From Pseudoalteromonas holothuriae (GTDB lineage Bacteria > Pseudomonadota > Gammaproteobacteria > Enterobacterales > Alteromonadaceae), in assembly GCF_945859825.1 (NCBI RefSeq), contig NZ_CAMAPC010000010.1:62001-126000 (forward strand): DNA of 64,000 bases, written 5' to 3'. Positions 9,210 to 18,600 of this stretch are shown piece by piece; the stretch's first letter is position 1; each line of letters begins with the position of its first letter. The notes below the pieces were generated by a model that did no database searches, had not been told where the DNA came from, and was given only the letters and a program-made list of their open reading frames with translations. Both the position numbers and the translations under genes were made by a program.

Positions 9210-9983
9210 CTAATATTGAATATAGCTTTGAACTAGTTCATCAATTGTTGGTTGTAATTGGGTAATTGCCCAATTAACTTGTTTTAACAAATCTTTATTA
9301 GTAGGACTCTTTTTAATTATAAAATGTACTTGGTTGTCATGAACTATATATGGCCATGGCTTGATGTCTTTATAGCCCTTAGTTCTTTTAATATAAAGGC
9401 CAGAAATAATGTCATCTACAATAAAGTCGACGCGTTTTTTCAGGAGCATGTCTGCTCTGCGGTCTGAACTTGAAATTTTTACAAATTGATTTTGGTATTT
9501 TGGCAGCGTGCTTAGTTTAGCGATCTCTTTGCCATAAAATGAACCGATACTGAGGCCAATTATCTTTTGTTTGTCTAATAGCTCAGATAAACTCTTAATT
9601 GGGTAAGCGTCTAAATAACTGAAAAGTCTCATTTTTTCATATCTATATGGTTTTGAAAAATAGCCAAATTGTGCCCTTTGCTCTGTATAGCTAACCATTA
9701 CAGCTACATCAATATCTCCATTTTCTATTTGCTCTAAGGCACGTGCACTTGATGGTAAGCGAACATATTTAACACAAATATCAATCGAGTCGAATATAAT
9801 TTTTGCAATTTCAATATCTAAGCCATGTGCTTTGCCTTGGTAAAAATAAGTCAGAGGAGGCCAATCAGCAACCAATCCGAGCTGAACAGTTTGAGAACAG
9901 CTTTGATGTGCATAACCTTTTGTTATATATGTTAAAATATATATTAAAGCTATTTTTGATAACGACAGCAAAATTATTTCCAA
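9210..9983 (-). CDS. Periplasmic solute-binding protein, SBP_bac_3 family
   Basis: This is a 257-residue secreted protein of the amino-acid-type solute-binding family. A hydrophobic signal segment (KIALIYILTYITKGYA) is followed by VQLGLVADWPPLTYF, the GLDIEIAKII segment and the hinge region GDIDVAVMVSYTEQRAQFGYFSKPY, all typical of the family. No permease or ATPase gene is adjacent, so it may be an orphan sensor-like or scavenging protein, as is common in Alteromonadales. The start is uncertain: the frame begins with TTG at 9983, with a stop five codons upstream and no good ATG before the signal peptide. The ligand cannot be told. The frame continues past the stop for 43 codons (see 9078-9209). 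Confidence 0.82.
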   Translation of the reverse strand: MEIILLSLSKIALIYILTYITKGYAHQSCSQTVQLGLVADWPPLTYFYQGKAHGLDIEIAKIIFDSIDICVKYVRLPSSARALEQIENGDIDVAVMVSYTEQRAQFGYFSKPYRYEKMRLFSYLDAYPIKSLSELLDKQKIIGLSIGSFYGKEIAKLSTLPKYQNQFVKISSSDRRADMLLKKRVDFIVDDIISGLYIKRTKGYKDIKPWPYIVHDNQVHFIIKKSPTNKDLLKQVNWAITQLQPTIDELVQSYIQY

Positions 9984-10137
9984 TGATCTTGTATCTTATT
10001 AAATTTAGTCAAGTTTGAAAAATTTAAATAACTTTAGTGAATATTTTTGCTGAGTATATTTTCAGGTAAGAATCGGATGATGAAAATTTTATTATCTCAT
10101 CCACAGTTATTTGCATTTAAAAATCAGCACTGCATAA

Positions 10138-11058
10138 TTGCTCAAAAAATTAAAAGCGTCTTTTATGCATCTAGGAATTGGTGAAGTAGCAGCGTTATTT
10201 GCTGCTCTAGTGTGGGCAAGTTCAACATTACTGTACAAGCGCTTCAGTCATAGTTTATCGCCCTTGCAACTTAATGTTAGTAAGGGGGTTCTAGCAGGGT
10301 TGATGATGCTTATTGCTGTTATCATTACTCAGGATTGGCAAATACCTGAATTTAAGGAAAGTTGGTATTGGTTAATTGCCAGCGGCATTATTGGTATAGC
10401 GATTGGAGACAGCGCTTACTTTGCTGCCCTAAGAAATATTGGGCCAGCAAGAACGTTAATTGTCGAGTCATTTGCCCCGGTTATTGCTGGTATACTGAAT
10501 ATTGTAATATTGGGAAGTTATTTATCTTTACAGGCATGGTTTGGTATTTTACTTACAATAATAGGTGTTTTGATAGCGCTTAAACCTAAGCACATTCTAC
10601 CCCAAATTGAACGCGGTATTTATTATAAGGGCGTATTATTTGCCTTGTTAGCTGCTTTTTGCCAAGCTACTGGTATGGTAATGTCTAAGGGTGCGATGAA
10701 CATTGAACAAACAAGTAGTCTATGGGCTGCGTTAATTCGTCTATTCAGTGGTACTTTTTGTGTCGCTATTATTGTTGCTTGTTTGAAAGAGCATAATCTT
10801 AAACAGTCCATTAGATTGCATAATGTCGAAGGGAAGACTTGGTTATTTATAGCGGTATTTTTTGGGACGTTCATTGGCTTATGGTTGCAGCTTTTATCGG
10901 TTAAGCACACCGACCCTGCAATTGCTCAAACCGTTTTTGCTACGGCCCCTTTGATGGTTATGACACTTGGCCTTATTAAAAATGAACCTATAACTGCAAA
11001 CATGGTAGGTGGTGGAGTTTTGGCTTTTGTTGGTGTTGGGGCATTGTTACTTGGCTAG
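10138..11058 (+). CDS. EamA/DMT-family transporter
   Basis: This inner-membrane permease belongs to the drug/metabolite transporter superfamily, with about ten hydrophobic helices in two EamA repeats. The first repeat carries GDSAYFAALRNIGPARTL and the second TDPAIAQTVFATAPLMVM. Substrate is unknown; relatives export amino acids or metabolites. The longest frame starts with TTG at 10138. ATG at 10165 (protein beginning MHLGIGEVAALFAAL) is an equally good start, and neither has a strong ribosome-binding site. It converges with ldhA. Confidence 0.85.
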   Translation: MLKKLKASFMHLGIGEVAALFAALVWASSTLLYKRFSHSLSPLQLNVSKGVLAGLMMLIAVIITQDWQIPEFKESWYWLIASGIIGIAIGDSAYFAALRNIGPARTLIVESFAPVIAGILNIVILGSYLSLQAWFGILLTIIGVLIALKPKHILPQIERGIYYKGVLFALLAAFCQATGMVMSKGAMNIEQTSSLWAALIRLFSGTFCVAIIVACLKEHNLKQSIRLHNVEGKTWLFIAVFFGTFIGLWLQLLSVKHTDPAIAQTVFATAPLMVMTLGLIKNEPITANMVGGGVLAFVGVGALLLG

Positions 11059-11068
11059 CCTTTTGCGA

Positions 11069-11099
11069 GTGATGCAATTGTTTATACCAATTGCATCAC
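11069..11099. terminator. Hairpin between convergent eamA-type gene and ldhA
   Basis: A perfect 12-bp stem (GTGATGCAATTG at 11069-11080, CAATTGCATCAC at 11088-11099) has a 7-nt loop. No T-run follows on either strand, so termination would be weak. The right arm and loop (TATACCAATTGCATCA) resemble the outer end of the dispersed repeat found elsewhere in the window, so it may be a repeat relic. Confidence 0.4.
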
Positions 11100-11107
11100 C
11101 AGATGGA

Positions 11108-12094
11108 TTACCTAACTTGGTTAGTAAGCTCTGAACGCCTATCCAATGCCTCTTGTAAATTAAACAGTGTTACATTAGCAATCTGCTCTAGTGCTTCTTG
11201 AGTAAAAAAACCTTGGTGGCCTGTGATTAATACATTGGGAAAGCTCACAAGACGAGAAAATACGTCATCTTGAATAATTTCGTCACTACGGTTTTTAAAG
11301 AATAGCTCTGATTCTTGTTCATATACATCGAGCCCTAAATAACCTAATGTACTGTTTTTTAAGGCACGAATACAAGCTTTTGTATCTATGAGCGCGCCAC
11401 GGCTAGTGTTAATCAGCATAACACCGGGTTTCATTTTATTAAATGCATTATCATTTATCATATGGTGAGTTGCTTCACTTAACGGGCAGTTCAAACTGAT
11501 GATATCACTTTGTTCTAGCAGCATATCCAAAGAGGATAAAGTGTATGAGCCTTCACCAATATTTGGATCGTAAACGAGTATATTGGCTCCAAAACCATTC
11601 AAAATAGCAATTAACGCTTGACCTATCTTTCCTGCTCCTATTACCCCAATTGTTTTGTTGTGCAGGTTAAAGCCTAGTAAACCATTTAAATCAAAGTTAT
11701 CTTCTCGAACTCGATTGTACGCTTTATGTGTTTTACGACTTAGTGTTAGCATTAATGCAATACAGTGCTCAGCAACCGCTTCGGGGCTGTAAGCTGGTAC
11801 TCTAACAACTTTAATGCCCAGTGCTTGAGCTGTTTTAATATCAACATTATTAAAGCCTGCGCAGCGTAATGCGAGCGTCTGAATACCTGACTCAGCTAGT
11901 TCTGTTAGTACAGTTTTATTTAAAGTATCATTTACAAAAGCACAGACTGCATCAAAACCTTGGCATAGCGCAGTAGTTTGCTCGTTCAGTGACTCACTGA
12001 AGTAGCTCAACTCTATTTGAGGATGATCTTTTAATGCCTCTGAAAAAAAAGGCTTTTCATAATTTTGCGAACTGAATAGGGCTACTTTCATCAT
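11108..12094 (-). CDS. ldhA: D-lactate dehydrogenase (fermentative type)
   Basis: This NAD-dependent D-2-hydroxyacid dehydrogenase reduces pyruvate to D-lactate. The 328-residue protein closely follows E. coli LdhA as I remember it: ALRCAGFNNVD, RVPAYSPEAVAEH, the NAD-binding GVIGAGKIGQAL, NTSRGALIDT with the catalytic region, LDVYEQESELFF and the catalytic-His segment ITGHQGFFTQEAL. Two ATG codons stand in tandem at the start (12094 and 12091). The start lies 35-38 nt inside the upstream glutathione peroxidase gene, so the two are probably translationally coupled. Confidence 0.93.
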   Translation of the reverse strand: MMKVALFSSQNYEKPFFSEALKDHPQIELSYFSESLNEQTTALCQGFDAVCAFVNDTLNKTVLTELAESGIQTLALRCAGFNNVDIKTAQALGIKVVRVPAYSPEAVAEHCIALMLTLSRKTHKAYNRVREDNFDLNGLLGFNLHNKTIGVIGAGKIGQALIAILNGFGANILVYDPNIGEGSYTLSSLDMLLEQSDIISLNCPLSEATHHMINDNAFNKMKPGVMLINTSRGALIDTKACIRALKNSTLGYLGLDVYEQESELFFKNRSDEIIQDDVFSRLVSFPNVLITGHQGFFTQEALEQIANVTLFNLQEALDRRSELTNQVR

Positions 12095-12572
12095 TTATTT
12101 GGCTCTCAATGACCGGTTTTAAAGTATCTGGTTTTGTCCTTGGTGCATACCGAGAAACCAGCTCTCCCTGTGAGTTTACTAAAAACTTGGTAAAGTTCCA
12201 TTTAATTGCACGGTTCTGGGCAATTCCCCTAGTATTTGATTTCAAATAATTAAATAGAGGATGTGCATCAGGGCCGTTCACTTGTACTTTATCACATACC
12301 ATAAAGCTTAAGCCAAAATGACTTTTGTAAAATTCATTTAACATAGCGCCTTCTAGCGGTTCATTTCGGCCAAACTGATTGCATGGGAAGGCCAAAATTT
12401 CAAATCCGTAGTTTCTGTACTGTCGATATAGTTTTTCTAAAGCACTCAGTTGTGCAGCAAAACTACACTTGCTGGCGATATTGACGATCAGCAAGGTTTT
12501 CCCCTGCATTTGCTTCAGTGCGAGCGTTTCGCCATTAATTAGTTTGACACTGTAGCGATGTATTGTTTCCAA
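12057..12572 (-). CDS. Glutathione peroxidase / thioredoxin-type thiol peroxidase
   Basis: This 171-residue GPx-family enzyme reduces hydroperoxides. The peroxidatic cysteine is in NIASKCSFAAQ (C36), a cysteine rather than selenocysteine version. The second family signature is FPCNQFGRNEP, and IKWNFTKFLV carries the Trp/Asn of the active-site tetrad. The family usually has NVASKCGFTPQ, so the residues after the cysteine are slightly divergent. It is most like BtuE-type thiol peroxidases. Its 3' end overlaps the start of ldhA, tying peroxide defence to a fermentative enzyme in one transcript. Confidence 0.9.
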   Translation of the reverse strand: METIHRYSVKLINGETLALKQMQGKTLLIVNIASKCSFAAQLSALEKLYRQYRNYGFEILAFPCNQFGRNEPLEGAMLNEFYKSHFGLSFMVCDKVQVNGPDAHPLFNYLKSNTRGIAQNRAIKWNFTKFLVNSQGELVSRYAPRTKPDTLKPVIESQINDESSPIQFAKL

Positions 12573-12641
12573 AGCTTAGACTCCTTGCCCGCTAAATCTA
12601 CTGTTAAGATATTTCATAATTCATTCGTGTTTTTCATTTGC

Positions 12642-12664
12642 TATACCTGTATGAGTTAGGTATA
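12642..12664. promoter_or_regulatory. Inverted repeat between divergent genes
   Basis: TATACCT (12642-12648) and AGGTATA (12658-12664) form a perfect 7-bp dyad with 9-bp spacing, in the gap between the peroxidase gene and the divergent dehydrogenase gene. It is a possible operator; no regulator is encoded nearby. Confidence 0.3.
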
Positions 12665-12708
12665 AAAACTCCATTATCGATACCATAACAACGAAATAGG
12701 ACAGAATT

Positions 12709-13596
12709 ATGTCAATGAGAATTGCGTTCATTGGATTAGGTGTGATGGGCTTCCCCATGGCTGGCCACTTAGCCAATGCAGGTCACCAAGTAACGGTATA
12801 CAACCGCACTGATACTAAAGCCCAAGCTTGGGCTGAAAAACATAAAGGACAGTGGGCTAAAACCCCTGCATTAGCATCGAACAACGCCGATATAGTGTTT
12901 ATGTGTGTTGGTAATGACGATGATTTACGTTCTGTTGTATATGGTAATTCTGGGGTGTTAGAGGGCATGGCCGAGGGGGCAATACTGGTCGACCATACGA
13001 CAACGTCTGCAAAAGTGGCAGTTGAGGTAGCACAAAAAGCGAGTGAAAAAAATGTAACGTTTTTAGATGCACCCGTGTCAGGTGGCCAAGCAGGTGCAGA
13101 AAATGGCGTATTAACTGTCATGGTAGGTGGCGAGCAAGCCGTGTTTGATATTGTAGAACCTGTTATGTCGGCTTACAGCAAATTTTCTCAATTATTAGGT
13201 AAAGTAGGTAGCGGGCAAACTTGTAAAATGGTGAATCAAATTTGTATTGCGGGTGTAGTACAAGGCTTAGCTGAAGGGCTTCATTTTGCTAAACAAGCTG
13301 GCTTAGACGGTGAAAAAGTGATTGAGACTATTTCTAAAGGCGCGGCAGGTTCTTGGCAAATGGAAAATCGTTACAAGACCATGTTAGCTGGAGAGTATGA
13401 GTTTGGCTTTGCAGTGGAGTGGATGCGTAAAGATTTAGGCATTGCTCTTGATGAAGCACGTAATAATGGTGCATCGCTACCATTGACGGCTATGGTCGAT
13501 CAATACTACGCGGATGTGCAAGCACTTGGTGGTGGGCGCTTTGATACATCAAGTCTATTGGCGAGGCTTGATGCTATTCATGATAAAAAATCGTGA
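12709..13596 (+). CDS. NAD(P)-dependent beta-hydroxyacid dehydrogenase (3-hydroxyisobutyrate dehydrogenase family)
   Basis: This is a 295-residue member of the 3-hydroxyisobutyrate dehydrogenase / tartronate semialdehyde reductase / GLYR family. The Rossmann motif is FIGLGVMGFPMAGHL at the N-terminus, the substrate signature is FLDAPVSGGQAGAENG, and the catalytic lysine lies in GSGQTCKMVNQ. The true substrate may be 3-hydroxyisobutyrate, succinic semialdehyde/glyoxylate, or another short hydroxyacid. No valine-degradation partner is adjacent, so I do not assign mmsB. AGGACAG precedes the ATG at 12709, with a second ATG two codons later. Confidence 0.88.
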   Translation: MSMRIAFIGLGVMGFPMAGHLANAGHQVTVYNRTDTKAQAWAEKHKGQWAKTPALASNNADIVFMCVGNDDDLRSVVYGNSGVLEGMAEGAILVDHTTTSAKVAVEVAQKASEKNVTFLDAPVSGGQAGAENGVLTVMVGGEQAVFDIVEPVMSAYSKFSQLLGKVGSGQTCKMVNQICIAGVVQGLAEGLHFAKQAGLDGEKVIETISKGAAGSWQMENRYKTMLAGEYEFGFAVEWMRKDLGIALDEARNNGASLPLTAMVDQYYADVQALGGGRFDTSSLLARLDAIHDKKS

Positions 13597-13688
13597 GTTA
13601 AAACGCCAAACTGATGCATAAAGTCAATTGCTTAGGAGATACTCAGCTTTGTTAAAATAACTAAACGTTGCTTGTTTAAGTGTTTGTT

Positions 13689-13709
13689 ATTCTTAACTCG
13701 CTTAAGAAT
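13689..13709. terminator. Hairpin between convergent dehydrogenase and sbcB genes
   Basis: ATTCTTAA (13689-13696) and TTAAGAAT (13702-13709) form a perfect 8-bp stem with a 5-nt loop, followed on the + strand by TTTCATT. A second small dyad with a T-run lies at 13737-13754. Either could end the + strand transcript. Both are weak. Confidence 0.35.
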
Positions 13710-13771
13710 TTCATTACACTTAAACCTGCGACATTGAGTGTCTAGACGCTTTTTATTAAGTTTACAGTTGT

Positions 13772-15238
13772 CTATAAGCTTTGTGCGTAATGGTAAAGCG
13801 CTTTTAAAATACTTAGATTTTTCTCGTTTCCATCATTTTCATGTACTAAGTTCTCGAGTGTTAGCATAAAATCCTCAGCGCTAATTGATGGGTTATCCTC
13901 ACCATGCATTAGCTTGTTTTGACAATATTTTCGCCAGCTATCTAGCTCTTGAGGATTGAGTGTTCCCGGCCAATTGCGAGCTCGATAACGAAATAGCATA
14001 GTCGTAAACTTAGCATCGTCAAAAGTTAGATTTAGTGTGCTAAGTGCTTGGGGTTGCGCATCGCGAATAATGGCGAACTTAGCTTTATCGGCTTTACTGG
14101 TAAAACCGTTGTATAGTTGATAGTCAGGGTTAGTGTTTTCGGCAAAGTTACCTTGCTCATTAAATACTTGCGCTACTTTATCGCGTAATTCTGGGTGTGC
14201 TTTAAGTACTTTGAGGTGCTCTAAACATTGTGATCTATCTATACCTAGTCTTGCTGCATTTTCAGGTAGCAAGGTTTTGGCGGGGGCTAAAATAGGGCAC
14301 TTGTTTACATGTACCAGTTTTAACCCTGCTGGCAATTCACCTTCGGCTAAATCACTGTGTTTGGTATATAATCGTTCCCGCAATTGCTCAACCGATAAAT
14401 CTAGCAGTACTTGTGGGTTATGCGTTAAATTAAAACATACAACGGCATTTTTATTAACAGGATGAAAGCTCATAGGCGCAATCCAGGTTGTACAACCTTG
14501 AGTAGCAGGAATGCGTGACGATGTGTGGACTAATGGCTGCATATTATAAACATCCACCATCTCTAATAGTGCTTTTTTGTGCCGCAAGCCGAAAAAGAAT
14601 TGAAATAATTTAGGTTGCTTTTCTTTAATCAACTTAGCCAGTGCAATAGTTGCAGTTACATCACTGAGCGCATCGTGTGCAGCACCATGCTCAATACCAT
14701 TAGCCACTGTTAAATGTTCCAGTCTAAAGCTTGGGGTGCCATCTTCTTTTAACGGCCATTCAATACCTTCTGGGCGAAGCGCATAACAGGCTCGTACTAA
14801 ATCGATTATATCCCAGCGGCTGTTACCGTTCTTCCACTCGCGCTCGTATGGGTCATAAAAGTTTCGATAAAAACTATAACGGGTTACTTCGTCGTCAAAG
14901 CGAATACTGTTGTAGCCCGCTACACAGGTATCTGGATGACTAAACTCTGCATGGATTTTGGCCAAAAACTCAGCTTCAATTAACCCATGTTTTTGTGCAT
15001 GCTGTGGGGTGATCCCGGTGATCAAACACGCTTCAGGGTGAGGTAAATAGTCTGGTGCGGGTTTACAGTATTCAATCAGCGGCTCGCCAATAATGTTTAA
15101 GTCTAAGTCTGTACGAATACCTGCGAACTGGCTTGGACGGTCTTTTTGTGGTGAAGCCCCCCAAGTTTCATAATCGTGCCAAAAGATAGTTGTGGTAATA
15201 TTGTTATAGTTTTTTGTATTTTGCTGGGTTTTATTCAT
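13772..15238 (-). CDS. sbcB: Exodeoxyribonuclease I
   Basis: ExoI degrades single-stranded DNA 3' to 5' and acts in recombination and mismatch repair. At 488 residues it is close to the E. coli length of 475. The DEDD exonuclease core begins with FWHDYETWGASPQKDRPSQF and includes CVAGYNSIRFDDEVTRYSFY and AAHDALSDVTATIALAKLI. The SH3-like and helical C-terminal regions (for example TMLFRYRARNWPGTLN) are also present. It stands alone between a convergent dehydrogenase gene and a 435-bp gap, so it is probably a single-gene unit. Confidence 0.95.
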   Translation of the reverse strand: MNKTQQNTKNYNNITTTIFWHDYETWGASPQKDRPSQFAGIRTDLDLNIIGEPLIEYCKPAPDYLPHPEACLITGITPQHAQKHGLIEAEFLAKIHAEFSHPDTCVAGYNSIRFDDEVTRYSFYRNFYDPYEREWKNGNSRWDIIDLVRACYALRPEGIEWPLKEDGTPSFRLEHLTVANGIEHGAAHDALSDVTATIALAKLIKEKQPKLFQFFFGLRHKKALLEMVDVYNMQPLVHTSSRIPATQGCTTWIAPMSFHPVNKNAVVCFNLTHNPQVLLDLSVEQLRERLYTKHSDLAEGELPAGLKLVHVNKCPILAPAKTLLPENAARLGIDRSQCLEHLKVLKAHPELRDKVAQVFNEQGNFAENTNPDYQLYNGFTSKADKAKFAIIRDAQPQALSTLNLTFDDAKFTTMLFRYRARNWPGTLNPQELDSWRKYCQNKLMHGEDNPSISAEDFMLTLENLVHENDGNEKNLSILKALYHYAQSL

Positions 15239-15673
15239 ATAAAAATCAATGCTCTGCTATCTTTTTTTATGGCTATAGATAAATTACTAAATAACTGGCT
15301 CTTATAGCTTAGTGTGTATAGTTGTGTATATAAAAAATCAATGAGTGTACAGGCGAAAAGCGACAAAGATTAAGCCATATTCACAGCATTTTAGTATAAG
15401 CACATTATCACATAGTGATGGGTTTTGGGTAAAACGGAATTCGTTATTTAACGACTATTGTAAGACTGTATATATACACCAAGCATTGTGTTTTTTCCGA
15501 CATGTCGCAATATCCGGTCGTTTTTAATGCAACTGGTATACTTTCATGTCCATATAAGCCCCTAGAATAAGCAAGGCCTTAAATACAGCTACCCGACAGC
15601 AAAACTTTTGTATGATTTAGAAGCTTTTTGTTATCGAGGCTACACGCTATAGCTCAATTTATTATGTAACTGC
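15239..15673. other. Intergenic region without a supported gene
   Basis: This 435-bp gap separates sbcB and the subtilase gene. The only open frame (+ strand, 15345-15527) looks random. TGTATATATACA at 15467-15478 is a 12-bp palindrome with no clear partner gene. A degenerate piece of the dispersed repeat is at 15501-15541. I see nothing else convincing. Confidence 0.5.
15501..15541 (-). repeat. Degenerate partial copy of the dispersed repeat
   Basis: About 40 nt (GTCGCAATATCCGG, then TTTTTAATGCAACTGGTATA) align with the outer end of copy C (49950-49996) at roughly 70% by eye. The rest of the element is not recognisable upstream. It may be a decayed relic. Confidence 0.3.
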
Positions 15674-18600
15674 TCATGCAGCTTTTTTAAATCGTCTCAA
15701 GATAAACAAGTATGCAAGTACAAGTTGTAAGAAATATAAACTGCCACCACTTGATGTTTTCGATTCTGAAATGCTGCCGTCATCTATTTTAGCCTTACTA
15801 ATGTTCACTTTTTGCGACCATCGAGTAGGGTCTAATGGAAAATCATCGTTATCATCTAAGTATCCATCATTATCATCATCGTTGTCTTGATTGTTACCAA
15901 TGCCATCGGAGTCAGTGTCTAGCCATTCATTACTATCCAATGGGAACGAATCAAGGTGGTCTAAATGACTATCGTTATCATCATCTGTGTCTGTATTGTT
16001 GCCTAATCCATCTTTGTCAGTATCGAACCATTCTGTTGCGTTAAAAGGAAATACATCGTCTACATCAAGATAGCCATCGTTGTCATCATCAAGATCTGAA
16101 TTATCGCCAATTCCATCTAAATCACTATCAAGCCACTCATTTGCATTAAGAGGGAATACATCGTCTACATCAAGATAGCCATCGTTGTCATCATCAAGAT
16201 CTGAATTATCGCCAATTCTATCTAAATCATTATCAAGCCACTCATTTGCATTAAGAGGGAATACATCGTCTACATCAAGGTAACCATCATTGTCATCATC
16301 AACATCGATATTATTACCAAGGCTATCAGAGTCGGTATCTAACCATTCAGTGGCATCAAAAGGGAAGTCATCGTGGGTATCTAAATATCCATCGTTATCG
16401 TCATCGGTATCGCTATTGTCTCCGACACCATCGTGATCAAAGTCGTACCATTCTAAAGCATTGTTTGGGAATTCATCTCTTAAATCTACAAAGCCATCAC
16501 CATCACTGTCTAAAGTGCTATATCTAAAAAGACTCCAACTTCCAGCTCGAAATTCATCAACATTATTCACGCCATTATTATTACTATCTGTTTCTGCATC
16601 ATGTGCGTCATAAGGGTTCAATCCATTGATGTATTCATAGCCATTACTCATACCATCATTATCACTGTCTCTGTCTTGTGCATCGTTAATTCCGTCGTGG
16701 TCAGAATCCAAGACTAACAACTCATTTAAAGTACCACCGGATACGACTGCATCACTGAGCAAAATTGATTTCCTTAAGAGGTTATCTGCAAACTTTATCC
16801 GTAAACTAGAAAGCGATACGGTATCTGTAGGCGGTAATTTAATCTGCATTTTTATCGTTTGATCTAATTCATTGCTGCTGATGACTACTTGTTCTGTTTG
16901 TAGAGGTTGCCAAGAAGCGTTTTGAGATAGCTCTGCTGTGACGACGATGTTTCCGAGTGATGATGCAATGTTCTTAACAATATAGGTTAATTCAACGCTA
17001 TCTTTATGTTCATTGGCTTCTTGGACTTGGTAGTCAATATGTTCGATATGAAACTGGATACCGTTTGCCTGAGAATTGAGCTGATGCTGCGTTGTTACGA
17101 CAGGGGCACTTACGCCAGCTAGATAGTTATCAGCAAGGGTAATAAATTGAGTCGTCTCGCAGTTTTTCGCTTTATTTTTGGCTGTTGTAAAACCAAGTAT
17201 ACGGTTGTCTATAAAAGACAGGTTCTTGTTGCGTTTTGCGATAATTATGTTGTCACAAACGAGTATTGAGTCATTAATATAGTGTGTAAAAAGGATGCCA
17301 TTGTTATCTGTGAGTTCATCATAAAACCTTAAGTCGGTGTTGAAGCCAACTTGAGCGCTGTCTGCAAAAACACCTTGCCAATTGATATCTATATTTTGAC
17401 TAAGGTTATTTTCACCTTGGCGCGCAATACCCTTGTTAGCAAAGTGGAATGGGGTTGTTGCGATATACCGATTGGCGGATGATTGCTCATGTACTTCAAA
17501 TTTATAATAACTGGCATGCTGACTTTGTGCGCTATTACCATGAATATTTACGGTAAAATCACTGTTAAAGCTCGCGGCTTTATTCATAGTTAAAGAGTCA
17601 TAGGCGCGGCCTGAGGTTTCAAAGCCAGATACATTGGTATCAAACACCTGGGTATTGTGAGTAAAGTTGATGTGGTTATACAAATACCAATTGTGTGCTT
17701 TTTGCTCTTTTGCAAAAATGTTAAACACGGTGTTGCTTTGTTCGCCGTTAAGAGATATTAACTGAGGCTTATTTAAGCCTTTTATGCTATTTGACCAGGC
17801 ATATAAATGATAGTCATCGTTTGTGCTTTGCTTATCGCCAAACATCATGGCGTAGCTAAATGTATCTTCCTCAGGAACATTGGAAACAAACACGGGCTTT
17901 TTCACAAAAGCGTCATTAAGAGATTGCTTGAAAAACTTTGTCCAGCGGCGCATTTGCTGATAGTTCACAACCTCAAAAAATACCCCAAAGCCCTCTAAAT
18001 CTTCTAAATTTCTGGCTTGACCTTGATGATCAAGCCATTCATTCACTTGAACTTTATGTACCGCATCTGATACTAAGAGCAGCAATTCATCTTGTTGTGA
18101 AATTTTTAGCGTTTTCACAATAATAGCGTGCTTGTCTGCTAAGTCGTACCAAGCGTGTAGAGTATAGATACCCGGTCTTAACAGATACTCAGTTTGATAT
18201 GCGTATTTATGGGTGTAAGAGCCATTACCATCATGCTCATAAAGCCAACTTTCTTTAATTTGGTCATTTGAATTAACGCTATATTGAATAGCATCCAGTA
18301 CTAAAATAGGAACATGAAAGTCATCGCTAAGTACTAAAGAAAATTGATGTAAGAAGTTATTCGCATATGTCAATGAGTTGTTTAACTCGGCTTTTATGCT
18401 AAATGTATGAGCCTTGCCTGGTGCAATAGTTACCGAGGACGACCCTTCAACATACACACTCACATCATCACTTGCCTTGTCATGTTCAATCTTTGGCGCT
18501 AAAGTAACTGGTTGTTTTGATATATTGGTAATTGTAATTGTTTGTGATTGTTGCCATTGTTCTAAATTTCTATCTAATTTACCAAGCATAATCTGTGACT

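Noticed and set aside
15467..15478. TGTATATATACA palindrome resembling part of an SOS box
   Set aside because: The CTG...CAG ends are not both present, and it lies over 200 bp from any gene start in the right orientation.
15345..15527. 60-codon open frame on the + strand between sbcB and the protease gene
   Set aside because: No ribosome-binding site, random-looking translation, and it covers a possible repeat relic.
16051..16365. Regularly spaced repeats that could suggest a CRISPR or satellite array
   Set aside because: Units are 105 bp, contiguous without spacers, and in frame within the protease calcium-repeat region.
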